In this document: positions 25,514 to 34,567 of the stretch, piece by piece
How the letters are laid out: each line of letters starts with the position of its first letter
How positions within the stretch are numbered: position 1 is the first letter of the stretch
Assembly: GCA_000597885.1 (NCBI GenBank)
Contig: CP004371.1
Span: 4,927,001 to 4,991,000, forward strand
Direction: 5' to 3'
Source: Flammeovirgaceae bacterium 311
GTDB lineage: Bacteria > Bacteroidota > Bacteroidia > Cytophagales > Cyclobacteriaceae
Length of the DNA: 64,000 nt
The notes under the pieces: generated by a model
Database searches by the model: none
Seen by the model: only the letters and a program-made list of their open reading frames with translations
Told to the model about the DNA's origin: nothing
Position numbers and translations under genes: made by a program

Positions 25514-26020
25514 TTAGCCGGCCATTGCCAGCTGCTTCTTCTTCGTATCCAGTTGTGCGTTCACAATGGTTTTCCATTTCTCAATGAGCTGAAGTTCTCC
25601 ATTCAGGGCCAGGTAATCTTCCTTGCTGAAAAAATCCAGCGTTTTTTCAGCTGCCTTGGGGTTACGGTAGCTGAAGGCCAGCGCCAGGCGATCGATTACT
25701 TCGTCTTCATTCTGCATTTTTTTGAGGTTGATCAGGGAGCACTTTTCCACCTCAGATAGGTTAATAAGAACCTGCTGTACATTATCGCCCCGCTTCTTGT
25801 AGTAAAACAGTTTGTTTGCACCTGCATCCAAACCAATGGCACAGAAGTGGCTCCAGACCTCATGTTGTGTAATCTTTACCTGGTGTTGACTGGCCAGGTT
25901 CATGAATTCTGCTATAAACTTGTTTCTTTTTGCTTTTTGAGCAAAGTGAAAATATAATACGGGCACAATACATAATGCCACTAATCCTAATCCTATAAGG
26001 GAAGTTGTTAAATCCATCAT
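25514..26020 (-). CDS. Membrane-anchored protein, unknown
   Basis: 168 residues. One N-terminal membrane helix (TTSLIGLGLVALCIVPVLYF) is followed by a soluble domain facing the cytoplasm by the positive-inside rule (HFAQKAKRNKF). The rest is helical, with KKRGDNVQQVLINLSEVEKC and a terminal Lys-rich helix. I do not recognise a family. It precedes another single small gene on the same strand (26149-26574), 130 bases apart. Confidence 0.6.
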   Translation of the reverse strand: MMDLTTSLIGLGLVALCIVPVLYFHFAQKAKRNKFIAEFMNLASQHQVKITQHEVWSHFCAIGLDAGANKLFYYKKRGDNVQQVLINLSEVEKCSLINLKKMQNEDEVIDRLALAFSYRNPKAAEKTLDFFSKEDYLALNGELQLIEKWKTIVNAQLDTKKKQLAMAG

Positions 26021-26148
26021 TGTTTTTGTTGTTAATTTTAAAGCGTACGAAACCCCTCAAGACAGACCCGGATGGCCTGATTAAAGAATGATGAGGGAAT
26101 CATTCGAAGAACTGAGCCGGGCTCAGCAGAAATCAACAAATGGTGGAT

Positions 26149-26574
26149 TTACAGGAAGTAGTGGAAGGGGAAAATAAGAACACTAACGCTTAAACCGGGG
26201 CAGATCTTCTTTGAGCGCAAGAGGTACTGCTGCGCAATACCGCGAATCATGATCTCAACAGAAGATAGAGCGCCGAAAGAATTTTCGGGATGAATTTTAG
26301 AAGCAGGTAACGGAAGGCTGATGAGCGTGCTTACAACATGCTCGCTTTGCTGCTGAATACCATACACATCACCAAGCCCTTTATCAGATATGCTTGAAGA
26401 TGGAATAACATGGGCAGCGGCATCATCATCTGTAGGGATGAATAGTGCATCACCATCCGCTGCATTCTCCTGAAATACCGATATAAGCAGGGCCTCATGC
26501 CGATCCAGTCCTATGCTAACACATGATAGCATAAGAGCAAAAAGGATTGTACTGAACCTTGCGAAGCTGCTCAT
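26149..26574 (-). CDS. Small exported protein, unknown
   Basis: 141 residues with an N-terminal hydrophobic segment (FARFSTILFALMLSCVSIGL) that may be a signal peptide. The C-terminus ends in a hydrophobic, aromatic run (VSVLIFPFHYFL). No domain recognised. A TAGATTTG element (26579-26586, reverse strand) matches the TAnnTTTG -7 box and lies 4 bases from the ATG; no good -33 box is visible, so it is a weak promoter call. Confidence 0.5.
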   Translation of the reverse strand: MSSFARFSTILFALMLSCVSIGLDRHEALLISVFQENAADGDALFIPTDDDAAAHVIPSSSISDKGLGDVYGIQQQSEHVVSTLISLPLPASKIHPENSFGALSSVEIMIRGIAQQYLLRSKKICPGLSVSVLIFPFHYFL

Positions 26575-26806
26575 AATACAAATCTACAAGTTTTGTAAAC
26601 GCTTAGTTCTAAGTGCGCTGAAAATATTTTTAGAGCTGTTTTAAGGTGGTTTTAGTCTTGTGCAAAAGCAAGTTGAAAATTGCACTTTTTATAGTATTGT
26701 CCATGATGGTCAAGGTCTGCTGCCGGAGTTAGCTTGTTTCAGCAGCAGCCCCTGTATAGGAAACGTTGAGCATGGGAGCTGCAATTACGCATGGAACAGG
26801 TCAACA

Positions 26807-27883
26807 TCATTCTTTTTTACTGCTTCTTTCTGCTGTTGCTGCACCTTCAAGCCCTTTATTGAAGGCCCTGATAAATGCATGACGCAGTACATTCATTACC
26901 GTGGTGGATATGTCTGTATCCGGCTGGTTCACATCACCCTGAATAGGAATTCTGGTAGCTACCTGATCCCTGGGCTGATTTTCTGCTGCTTCTACAAACA
27001 GGCCTGCGATAGCCTCCCAGGCGGCCCTGAAAAATCCATCCTCTTTTTTGTCCTCCTTCCAGTTAAGTACTTTCACCTCTTCAAAAAAGGGTTTCATGTA
27101 TCCCTCAAGCCGGCCATCCATCAGCTTTAGTTCGCTGAACATATCCAGGCGTCCTCTTTCCACATCAAATTTGGCGTAGGCCTCAATAAAATCGTTGATG
27201 CTGGTAAGGTCTATGCCTGTCAGCTTCAGGTTCAGATCAAAATCAGGCATTTCCTTTAGCACATTTATCCGCATATCGCCTACCAGTTTTCCGCCGCCTA
27301 TGGAGGTGCCTGTTACATGCACGGTAGAGGGAAGCGTTTCTCCGCTCTCCTCTACATTGGCCAGGTTATGTGCCAGCAGGTACATCTGGTCTATGTGGAG
27401 GGTTACATCCGGAGAGGGGGTGTAATCCAGGTAAGCAAGCCTGCCCTCCCGGATCTCCAGCCGGTTTATGGTCATGGGCATCAGGCTTTTTACCACCTCC
27501 GTCCAGTGCTCTCTTTCCGACTGCTCCAGTGCCTGCTGGCTTTCGGGAGCTGTTTTGATGTTAAGCTCGGGCCTAAGGAGGTTCACATTGCCTACTATCT
27601 TTCCTTTAAGCAGGGAGCGCCACTCTATGGACAGATAGATTTCATAGATCTGTAAAAAGGGATTTTTAGAATTACTTTCCTCTTCCTCAAGCAGAAGGCC
27701 TTCTATTCTATAAGCACCCCGGTACAGGGACAGGTCTACATCATTCACATGCCCGTTATAGCCAGGCAGGTCGTTGAGCGTTTTATTTACATAGCGCTCC
27801 AGTATAACAGGCAGCGCTATTCTAATCAGGATCAGCAGTACTATAACAGCAGCAGCGATCTTATATCTTTTATGCTTTACCAT
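26807..27883 (-). CDS. DUF748 (AsmA-like) protein
   Basis: 358 residues: an N-terminal membrane anchor (IAAAVIVLLILIRIALPVILE), then an AsmA/DUF748-type periplasmic beta-rich domain, with YNGHVNDVDLSLYRGAYRIEG, IYLSIEWRSLLKGKIVGNV and LRPELNI as typical strands. This superfamily bridges or shapes the envelope and is thought to help lipid transport to the outer membrane. The C-terminal tail is rich in Lys and Glu. Monocistronic by layout. Confidence 0.8.
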   Translation of the reverse strand: MVKHKRYKIAAAVIVLLILIRIALPVILERYVNKTLNDLPGYNGHVNDVDLSLYRGAYRIEGLLLEEEESNSKNPFLQIYEIYLSIEWRSLLKGKIVGNVNLLRPELNIKTAPESQQALEQSEREHWTEVVKSLMPMTINRLEIREGRLAYLDYTPSPDVTLHIDQMYLLAHNLANVEESGETLPSTVHVTGTSIGGGKLVGDMRINVLKEMPDFDLNLKLTGIDLTSINDFIEAYAKFDVERGRLDMFSELKLMDGRLEGYMKPFFEEVKVLNWKEDKKEDGFFRAAWEAIAGLFVEAAENQPRDQVATRIPIQGDVNQPDTDISTTVMNVLRHAFIRAFNKGLEGAATAERSSKKE

Positions 27884-28314
27884 AGCCGTAATAGAGTACT
27901 ATTTACCTCAATGGCATACGCAAATCATTATTTTCAGTTTGCTGCTTTGTAGGATATAGTTGCTGTAACCCCTTAAATTTCAATGGTTATGGGAGTCTAT
28001 CAATCTCTCCCAGGCCGGCTTTCTGTGAATGGCCCTAGATAGGATTGGGCAAAAATGCTGCTGAATGACCTTACTGCTCAGGTCTCTTAGGGTCTATGAT
28101 CTGCTGAATTGGGCTAAGGCTATTTCTAGTGTAAGTGCCTGTACGAAGGTTAAACTTTTTTTAGTATCCTGCTTATGTACAGCTTAGTATAGTGTTTGTT
28201 TTTCTACAGCAGTGCTGATTTCCTGCTGGTAAATAACTGGCAGCTATAGGGCAGGGTTCGGCGAAGTTGCCAGATCTGTTTTATGATACAGTATTTGAAG
28301 CATCATAGAAAGAA
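27884..28314. other. Intergenic stretch, nothing recognised
   Basis: 431 bases between the DUF748 gene start and the SDR gene end. No frame, hairpin or repeat that I can support; it presumably holds the DUF748 promoter. Confidence 0.5.
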
Positions 28315-29088
28315 TCAAAAGGCGTAATTGGTTACTCCGCCATCAATAAATAAGTTCTGCCCCGTAATATAGCCTGCTCCCTCGGAGCAGAACATGACCA
28401 CTGGTGCAATTAGCTCGTGGAGCTGCCCAAGTCTGCGCATGGGAGTTCGTTTCTCCAGCAGGTTTCGGAACTGATCGTTATCCAGTGCCCTGGCATTCAG
28501 GGAGGTTTTAAAGAACCAGGGACTGATGGCGTTAACAGTAACTCCTTTAGTGGCCCATTCGTTGGCCAGCTGGCGGGTGAGCTGCACCACACCTGCTTTA
28601 CTGGGTCCGTAGGGTGTGCCGGAGGAGAGGCTAAGCCTGGAGGCAACAGAAGCTACATTGATGATGCGGCCCCACTGCTGTTCAATCATGTGCTTACCCA
28701 CTGCTTTCGATACCAGGAATACAGATTTTAAATTTACATCCATTACCTGGTCCCAATCCTGTTCTGAAAGGTTTAAAGCTGTTTCGCGTACGCTGGAGCC
28801 AGCATTGTTGATCAGGATATCGATATGCCCAAATTGCTGAAGCGCCTGATCCACCCCCTGCTGTATGGAGCTGCTGCTGGTAACATCGCACACAACCGCC
28901 AGGGTATTGCGGCCGGTGGCCTTTGCTATTTCTCCGGCAGCTTTCTCTACCTCTGCGCCCGTTCTGGCAGCCAGCACTACATCAGCACCCGCATGGGCAA
29001 GGCCCTCTGCCAGTGCTCTTCCAATTCCTCTGCCGGCACCGGTAACCAGGGCCACTTTTCCGCTTAGGTCAAAATTAGCTTTATACAT
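28315..29088 (-). CDS. Short-chain dehydrogenase/reductase (classical SDR)
   Basis: 257 residues, a classical SDR: cofactor motif VTGAGRGIGRALAEG (TGxxxGxG, about 15-25), NNAGS, catalytic Ser in NVASVASRLSLSSG and the YxxxK pair in PYGPSKAGVVQLTRQL. The end ITGQNLFIDGGVTNYAF is the usual C-terminal pattern. Closest in style to gluconate/3-oxoacyl-type reductases; no pathway genes adjoin, so the substrate is unknown. Divergent from the kinase-like gene at 29394. Confidence 0.9.
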   Translation of the reverse strand: MYKANFDLSGKVALVTGAGRGIGRALAEGLAHAGADVVLAARTGAEVEKAAGEIAKATGRNTLAVVCDVTSSSSIQQGVDQALQQFGHIDILINNAGSSVRETALNLSEQDWDQVMDVNLKSVFLVSKAVGKHMIEQQWGRIINVASVASRLSLSSGTPYGPSKAGVVQLTRQLANEWATKGVTVNAISPWFFKTSLNARALDNDQFRNLLEKRTPMRRLGQLHELIAPVVMFCSEGAGYITGQNLFIDGGVTNYAF

Positions 29089-29393
29089 GCTGTACTGCCT
29101 GTTTGCTGGGTTTTCATATAGTTCTATGTGCTAACCCTGGCAAAGGGGAATGGTTTTTCCCTGCCTGAAAAACTAAAGCGGGCTGTTTTGCTTACTACCT
29201 AAGGCTGCTGTTGTGTGCTGTACAGCAATAATCCTGCAGGTGGATATAGGGCTGTGGTAGCTGCTTTAGGGGCTGTGGAGCAAAGAAAACAGTTTAGCAC
29301 AAAGCAAGTTTGAACCTTAGTTGGTGCAAACATCGGATCCTGCTCCACACTCCCTGGCACTTTCTAATAATAAAGCGGCTTTGCCTGCTAACA
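29089..29393. other. Divergent intergenic stretch
   Basis: 305 bases between two divergent genes; it must contain both promoters, but no clear TAnnTTTG box pair stands out. Confidence 0.4.
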
Positions 29394-30599
29394 ATGACGA
29401 ATAAAGTAAAAAAACATATGTATTGGATAGGAGGCTTGCTCATTCTCACCCTGGTGATACCTAACACAACAAATTTTAAAGAAAGAAATGCTTTTTCAGA
29501 CAGCAGAAGACTGGAGGTTGCACAGGAGCTGTATAGGGCTGATCAGCTTGGTGATTCCGTTACCGTGGTGCCCGGGCCTTACTACGACAGAGGAAAATTT
29601 TTCACCTTTTTTCTGGGCGAAAAGCAGCGTGAATTGTGGAGAACGCCGGTAACAGTGCCTGTTTTTAGTTATGAAAAGACAATGGGCGGCTTAGAGCCTT
29701 ATGAATTTGGGGGAGGAAACCAGACCATCTCCATGCGGTTGGAAGACGATGAGGATAGAAAATGGGCGCTCCGTACGGTAAATAAAGATCAGATCGAGGC
29801 TTTGCCAAAGCTTTTAAGGCCTACTTTTCTGCGCTTTATGTTCCGGGATCAGGTAGCAGCCATGAATCCTTACGGGCCCCTGGTGGTGTCTGTGCTGGCA
29901 GAGGCAATAGATATCCATCACACCAATCCAAGAATGTTCCTGGTGCCCTACAACGAGCAACTCGGGGAATTCAATGAGCGCATGGCAGGCAGACTGGCGT
30001 ATCTGGAGGAGCACCTGAACAGCTCCTGGAAGAAGAGTGAGCGGTTTGGCAAACCAAAAGATATTGTAAATACTGAAGAAATGATGGAGATGCAGCAGGA
30101 AAAAACCATCCCGCTTGATACACTGCTGTATTTGAAGTCACGCCTGTTCGATATGCTGATCAGCGACTGGGACCGCCACGAAGGGCAATGGGAGTGGGCG
30201 CTGATTAAACAGGGTGACCAGGAAATCTTTGAGCCAATTCCGAAAGACAGAGATATTGCCTTTTATGTATTCAATGAAGGGATCCTGAGTAGGATCACAC
30301 TGCTCTTCAATAATAAGTTCCAGTCTTTCCGCGAGGATTATGGCAAAGTATCCGGGCTGGTGAAACAATCTGAAGATCAGGATAAAAGAATATTGGCACC
30401 GGTGCCACAGGTAGCCTTTACATCGGCAGCGCGCGAGATACAGCAAAAACTAACACCTGCAGTTATTCATGAAGCCTTTAGCAAGTATCCGGAGGATGTA
30501 TACGACAAGGTAGGCCCCAGGCATGAAGAGATCTTAAAAGTCAGACTGGAGAAGCTGCCAGATACAGCCCTCCGCTATTACGAGTTGTTGCAGAAATAA
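29394..30599 (+). CDS. Stand-alone kinase-like domain protein, membrane anchored
   Basis: 401 residues from the ATG at 29394, with a single N-terminal membrane helix (YWIGGLLILTLVIP). The rest resembles the middle domain of large Bacteroidota phosphoesterase/beta-barrel proteins: GGNQTISMRLED, KWALRTVNKD (candidate nucleotide-binding Lys), LFDMLISDWDRHEGQWEWAL (loop with Asp-Arg-His) and PIPKDRDIAFY (candidate metal-binding Asp). The order Lys, DxxDRH, DRD is like that of HipA/Fam20C-type kinases. Here the domain occurs alone, without phosphoesterase or barrel. Kinase activity is inference; no substrate is suggested. Confidence 0.55.
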   Translation: MTNKVKKHMYWIGGLLILTLVIPNTTNFKERNAFSDSRRLEVAQELYRADQLGDSVTVVPGPYYDRGKFFTFFLGEKQRELWRTPVTVPVFSYEKTMGGLEPYEFGGGNQTISMRLEDDEDRKWALRTVNKDQIEALPKLLRPTFLRFMFRDQVAAMNPYGPLVVSVLAEAIDIHHTNPRMFLVPYNEQLGEFNERMAGRLAYLEEHLNSSWKKSERFGKPKDIVNTEEMMEMQQEKTIPLDTLLYLKSRLFDMLISDWDRHEGQWEWALIKQGDQEIFEPIPKDRDIAFYVFNEGILSRITLLFNNKFQSFREDYGKVSGLVKQSEDQDKRILAPVPQVAFTSAAREIQQKLTPAVIHEAFSKYPEDVYDKVGPRHEEILKVRLEKLPDTALRYYELLQK

Positions 30600-30882
30600 C
30601 CTGCACTACAGCCGGGCACCATAAGAGCGCGCATAGCCCACGTTAATCTATCCTTAAAAAGCCCTAACCCTCATCCCCAGAAGGAAAAGAGGTAGGGCTG
30701 CTCCTGCCTGTAGCGCGGATTTGGAACGTGACAGGGCAAAACCATTTTGAAATTCAGCCTAAATAATTACTTTAGGGGCGTAAAGGCAATGGTGTCTGCC
30801 TCAAACCGCCTGTAGTATTGTCAGGATGATGGCGCCTGCTCATCGATCATGCCCTGCGTGATCCAACTGACAAGCTATACCC

Positions 30883-32190
30883 ATGAAGAAAAAACTACGG
30901 TACTACTTTCGTACAATAGAGCAGCTTCCTGCGCTGGTGTTTACCTTAAAATGGTTGCTCATTGCCTGCCTGCTGGGGGTAGCGGTTGGGTCTGCCTCTG
31001 CTTTCTTTTTGCTAAGCCTGCACTGGGTTACCGACTACCGGGAGGAAAATCTGTGGATAGTTTCGCTCCTGCCGCTGGCCGGCCTCCTGATAGGCCTGTC
31101 TTACCACTATCTGGGGCAAAATGTAGTAAAAGGCAATAATCAGATCATCGATGAAATCCTGATTCCTCAAAATGTAATCAGTATCCGCATGACGCCCCTG
31201 GTGCTCTTTGGTACACTTATTACCCACCTGTTTGGAGGCTCGGCTGGCCGTGAGGGTACTGCTGTGCAAATGGGGAGCTCTATTGCAGATCAGCTAACAA
31301 GGCTGTTCGGCTTCCATACCCGCGACCGAAAAATTCTGCTGATCATGGGCATTAGTGCCGGCTTTGCCTCTGTGTTTGGCACACCTCTGGCAGGAGCTGT
31401 CTTTGCCATGGAGGTGCTGGTTTTGGGCAGAATACGCTACGATGCCATCCTGCCAAGCTTTTTAGCGGCCCTGCTGGCCGATTATGTATGCCAGGTGGTG
31501 TGGAGAGTGGGGCATACCCATTACCAGATACCACTGGTACCTGCCATGACACCCCAAAACCTGCTGTGGGCAGTTTTTGCCGGTATCTTGTTCGGACTTG
31601 CCGGAATGCTGTTTGCCAGGGCCACACATTTCTGGGGCATTTTCTTTAAAAACTGGATTGGCTGGGCACCCCTGCGGCCATTTGTGGGAGGGGTTGTTAT
31701 AGCCCTTTCGGTATTTCTGCTGGGCACCACCAAATACATTGGCCTGGGCGTGCCTACCATTGTAGATGCCTTTGAACAGGTGCTGCCTGTTTATGATTTT
31801 GCAGCAAAAATTCTGTACACCTCTTTTACCCTTGGCGCCGGCTTTAAGGGTGGAGAAGTAACTCCCCTGTTTTTTACCGGTGCAACACTGGGCAATGCTT
31901 TATCCTCTTTTATTCCCCTGCCCATTGCGCTGCTGGCAGGCATGGGCTTTGTGGGTGTTTTTTCAGGTGCTACCAATACCCCGCTGGCCTGTACTTTTAT
32001 GGGAATTGAGCTTTTTGGGATTGAACCCGGATTATTTGTGGCAGTTGCCTGCGTTACCGCCTATCTGTTTTCCGGCCATTCCGGTATTTATGGATCGCAG
32101 GTGGTGGGTACGCCCAAACACCTGCTCTTTGGGCTGGAAAAAGGAAAAACCCTGTTTGAAATTGATCAGATCAGAAAGAAAAAGGCTTAA
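30883..32190 (+). CDS. ClC-family chloride channel/antiporter
   Basis: 435 residues with about ten membrane helices. The filter motifs are visible: GGSAGREGTAVQMGSSI (GREG with the gating Glu; the usual Pro after it is Thr), GFASVFGTPLAGAVFAMEV, and GAGFKGGEVTPLFFTGATLGN (the third Cl- binding motif). No C-terminal CBS domains are present. ClC proteins exchange Cl- or fluoride for protons across the inner membrane; the lack of a fluoride-type motif suggests chloride. Stands alone. Confidence 0.92.
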   Translation: MKKKLRYYFRTIEQLPALVFTLKWLLIACLLGVAVGSASAFFLLSLHWVTDYREENLWIVSLLPLAGLLIGLSYHYLGQNVVKGNNQIIDEILIPQNVISIRMTPLVLFGTLITHLFGGSAGREGTAVQMGSSIADQLTRLFGFHTRDRKILLIMGISAGFASVFGTPLAGAVFAMEVLVLGRIRYDAILPSFLAALLADYVCQVVWRVGHTHYQIPLVPAMTPQNLLWAVFAGILFGLAGMLFARATHFWGIFFKNWIGWAPLRPFVGGVVIALSVFLLGTTKYIGLGVPTIVDAFEQVLPVYDFAAKILYTSFTLGAGFKGGEVTPLFFTGATLGNALSSFIPLPIALLAGMGFVGVFSGATNTPLACTFMGIELFGIEPGLFVAVACVTAYLFSGHSGIYGSQVVGTPKHLLFGLEKGKTLFEIDQIRKKKA

Positions 32191-32377
32191 GAAGCTTTAT
32201 TTGCCCTGTTTTCGGTGCTTTAGAGCTTGTTTAAATTTTGCTTTAACACTCGAATATCTTCGTGGTAATGATGAATCTATTTTATTGAGGCATATGGTAG
32301 TATGTTGAGAGAAAATAGATTTACCAGAACCCTGTAGTGGTGATTTTCAGGGCAAAGGGTAAAGTTTAAACATGCGC

Positions 32378-33658
32378 TTAGGCTGCCTGCCTGTTATAAA
32401 ATCGCTGCATGAGCAAACGGAGCAAAAGTCCGGTGGCCAGCAGGCTGATGCCCGCCAGGATGGTTTTTAACTGAAGGAAAGCCGCCATGGCCAGGCAGAA
32501 GACCAGGCCGGCAACGGGAATCCAGTCGGCATAAAGCTTTTGTGCTTTGGGCATGCGCAGGGCAGCCAGGTTGGTAATGCTGTAATAGAGCAGAATGGTA
32601 AAAGAGGCAGCCGACACAATAAACTCCAGGGTGCCAAATAAGCTAAGCAGGATAATAATCCCCCCGCTCAGGATTATGCCCGGGTGAGGTACCTGGTGCC
32701 TGGGGTGCACCCGCTCCAGAAAGGGGGGTAGATCGCGCCTGCGGGCCATGGCAAACATCATGCGGCTGATGCCCAGTAGCTGGCTTAGCAGTACTCCAAA
32801 CATGGCCGTGGTGGCTCCTATGCCAATCAGGAGGATTACTCCTGGCAGGGTGAACGCTTTTGCCGCCTCACCCAGGGGAGAGCTGCTGCTGCTCAATGTT
32901 GCTGCACCCACACCACCTACGGCTACCAGCGCTACTGCAGCGTACAGCACTACCGACGAAACCAGCGTAATAATAACCGCTCTGGGAATAGTTTTTCGGG
33001 GTTCGCGCACTTCTTCGCCCAGCGTAGCAATACGGGCATAGCCGGTAAAGGCAAAGAAGAGCAGTGCCGATGCCCGGGCAATACCCTGCCAGCCTTCGGG
33101 AGCAAAGGGCCTGAGCCTGGCACTATCAAAATGGGGTATACCGGCCATAATAAAGTATAGCAGTGCACAGAGCGTAATACCTACAATGAGCAGGTTGAGT
33201 TTTCCGGCTTTTTTGATGCCGTAATAGTTGGCCAGCACCAGGAAGAGTGCTGCACACACTGCGGCCAGTTTGGGGTTGATGCCGGGTGCAAGCGCAGCCA
33301 GGTAGGTGCCAAACCCTATGGCCACCACACCGCCTGCCGATAGTTTGCTGGCCAGAAACATCCAGCCGGCGCTAAAGCCCAGCCAGGGATTCAGCACCTG
33401 ATAGCCGTATTCGTAGGTGCCGCCGGATTGTGGATAGGTAGCCGCCAACTGCGCAGAGCTTAAACCATTACAGCTTGCGGCAATACCGGCAATGAGCAAG
33501 CCGATCAGGAAGGCCGGACCGGCAACCCCGGCAGCTACGCCCGTTACTACAAAAATGCCTGCACCTATTACCGCCCCCAGCCCCACACCAACGGCGTCTA
33601 CCAGGCCCAGTTCACGCTTCAACGTTTCAGGCACCATGCCTTTGTCTTTCTTAATCAT
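32378..33658 (-). CDS. APC-superfamily amino acid permease
   Basis: 426 residues, about 12 membrane helices. The family's first helix reads VGVGLGAVIGAGIFVVTG (GAIIGAGIF type), the substrate-binding unwound segment, and FAFTGYARIATLGEEVREPRKTIPRAV is the conserved helix 6-loop region. It imports or exchanges amino acids or amines. Its ATG overlaps the stop of the upstream DoxX-type gene by four bases (33655-33658), so they form an operon; why these two go together is not evident. Confidence 0.92.
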   Translation of the reverse strand: MIKKDKGMVPETLKRELGLVDAVGVGLGAVIGAGIFVVTGVAAGVAGPAFLIGLLIAGIAASCNGLSSAQLAATYPQSGGTYEYGYQVLNPWLGFSAGWMFLASKLSAGGVVAIGFGTYLAALAPGINPKLAAVCAALFLVLANYYGIKKAGKLNLLIVGITLCALLYFIMAGIPHFDSARLRPFAPEGWQGIARASALLFFAFTGYARIATLGEEVREPRKTIPRAVIITLVSSVVLYAAVALVAVGGVGAATLSSSSSPLGEAAKAFTLPGVILLIGIGATTAMFGVLLSQLLGISRMMFAMARRRDLPPFLERVHPRHQVPHPGIILSGGIIILLSLFGTLEFIVSAASFTILLYYSITNLAALRMPKAQKLYADWIPVAGLVFCLAMAAFLQLKTILAGISLLATGLLLRLLMQRFYNRQAA

Positions 33659-34086
33659 CTATGCGTGTTGTTTTGCAGGGCCGCATCGGCCGACCATCTT
33701 CCGCCCCCCTTTATCAGTAGATAAATGCTGCCCAGCAGCATAGACCAGTCTGTTCTGCTACCATGCATCATAGGCCAGAAGCCTTCATTTGCCAGCACCT
33801 CTGCTTTTGTGGTGGCAATCGCCACCAGCATAATAATAATCAGAGGGATGGCGGCAAGTCTTGTCAGGAGGCCCAGCAGAATCAGCAGACCACACAGCAC
33901 CTCAAAGCTGCCTACAAAGTAGCCCAGAAACTCTGGCTCTGGCAGGCCGATTTTTTCAAAACGACCTGCTCCTCTTGTGTCAGGAAAAAGAAATTTCTGA
34001 ATACCCTCTGATAAAAATACTGCCCCTACCATCAGGCGTATGAGTATAGTGGTGGGGGCATGGTCTGTTCTTATTATCTTATTCAT
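33655..34086 (-). CDS. DoxX-family membrane protein
   Basis: 143 residues with four membrane helices. The DoxX pattern is visible in LIRLMVGAVFLSEGIQKFLFP, then GYFVGSFEVLCGLLILLGLLTRLAAIPLIIIM, and a final short helix MLLGSIYLLIKGGG. Some DoxX proteins act with thiol or quinone redox enzymes, but most are uncharacterised. It is the first gene of a two-gene operon with the amino acid permease. Confidence 0.88.
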   Translation of the reverse strand: MNKIIRTDHAPTTILIRLMVGAVFLSEGIQKFLFPDTRGAGRFEKIGLPEPEFLGYFVGSFEVLCGLLILLGLLTRLAAIPLIIIMLVAIATTKAEVLANEGFWPMMHGSRTDWSMLLGSIYLLIKGGGRWSADAALQNNTHR

Positions 34087-34567
34087 GCTTTACCAGGCGT
34101 TGTGTTGTAGTGCATAAACCGGTGCCGGGGTGTAGGCCGGGGCAAGATAACAGGAAATTAATCACTATTTGCTTTCCACTTTTTTTAAGAGCTTAACCAT
34201 AAAGCGTAGCAATTGTGCAGCACCGATCTGTAAACCGCTACTGATCATAAGCTGCTGGTACGTATTAACAGAAGCTCCCCTGCATGCTGACAGGAAGCTT
34301 CTGTTTTATCACAAAGTTGATCTGAGGGCAGTAAATCTGCCTGTTTCAATCATCCTTCTGCCAGGGTATTCCGTACATAGTTTTAAAACTCCTCCTATCA
34401 GATAATCAGGTGCTTAGCACCCTGTAGCCGTACTGGAGGTAATTTATTCTATGAGCAGTCTTTGTTCAGTTGCAAGAACTTTAGTGTCCGGAGATGTTTA
34501 CTACAATAGATTCTGCCATCTGCCCTTATTCTACCACCATAATTTTAAGATCTAACCCCAGCCTTAC
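34087..34567. other. Intergenic stretch with one hairpin
   Basis: 481 bases between divergent genes. A hairpin (AACAGAAGCT...AGCTTCTGTT, 34267-34305, followed by TTTATC) stands in the middle and resembles a terminator although no gene precedes it on the plus strand. A small unrecognised transcript may end here. Confidence 0.5.

Noticed and set aside
34169-34405. Plus-strand 78-codon ORF before the barrel gene
   Set aside because: A hairpin terminator-like structure lies inside it and its composition looks random.
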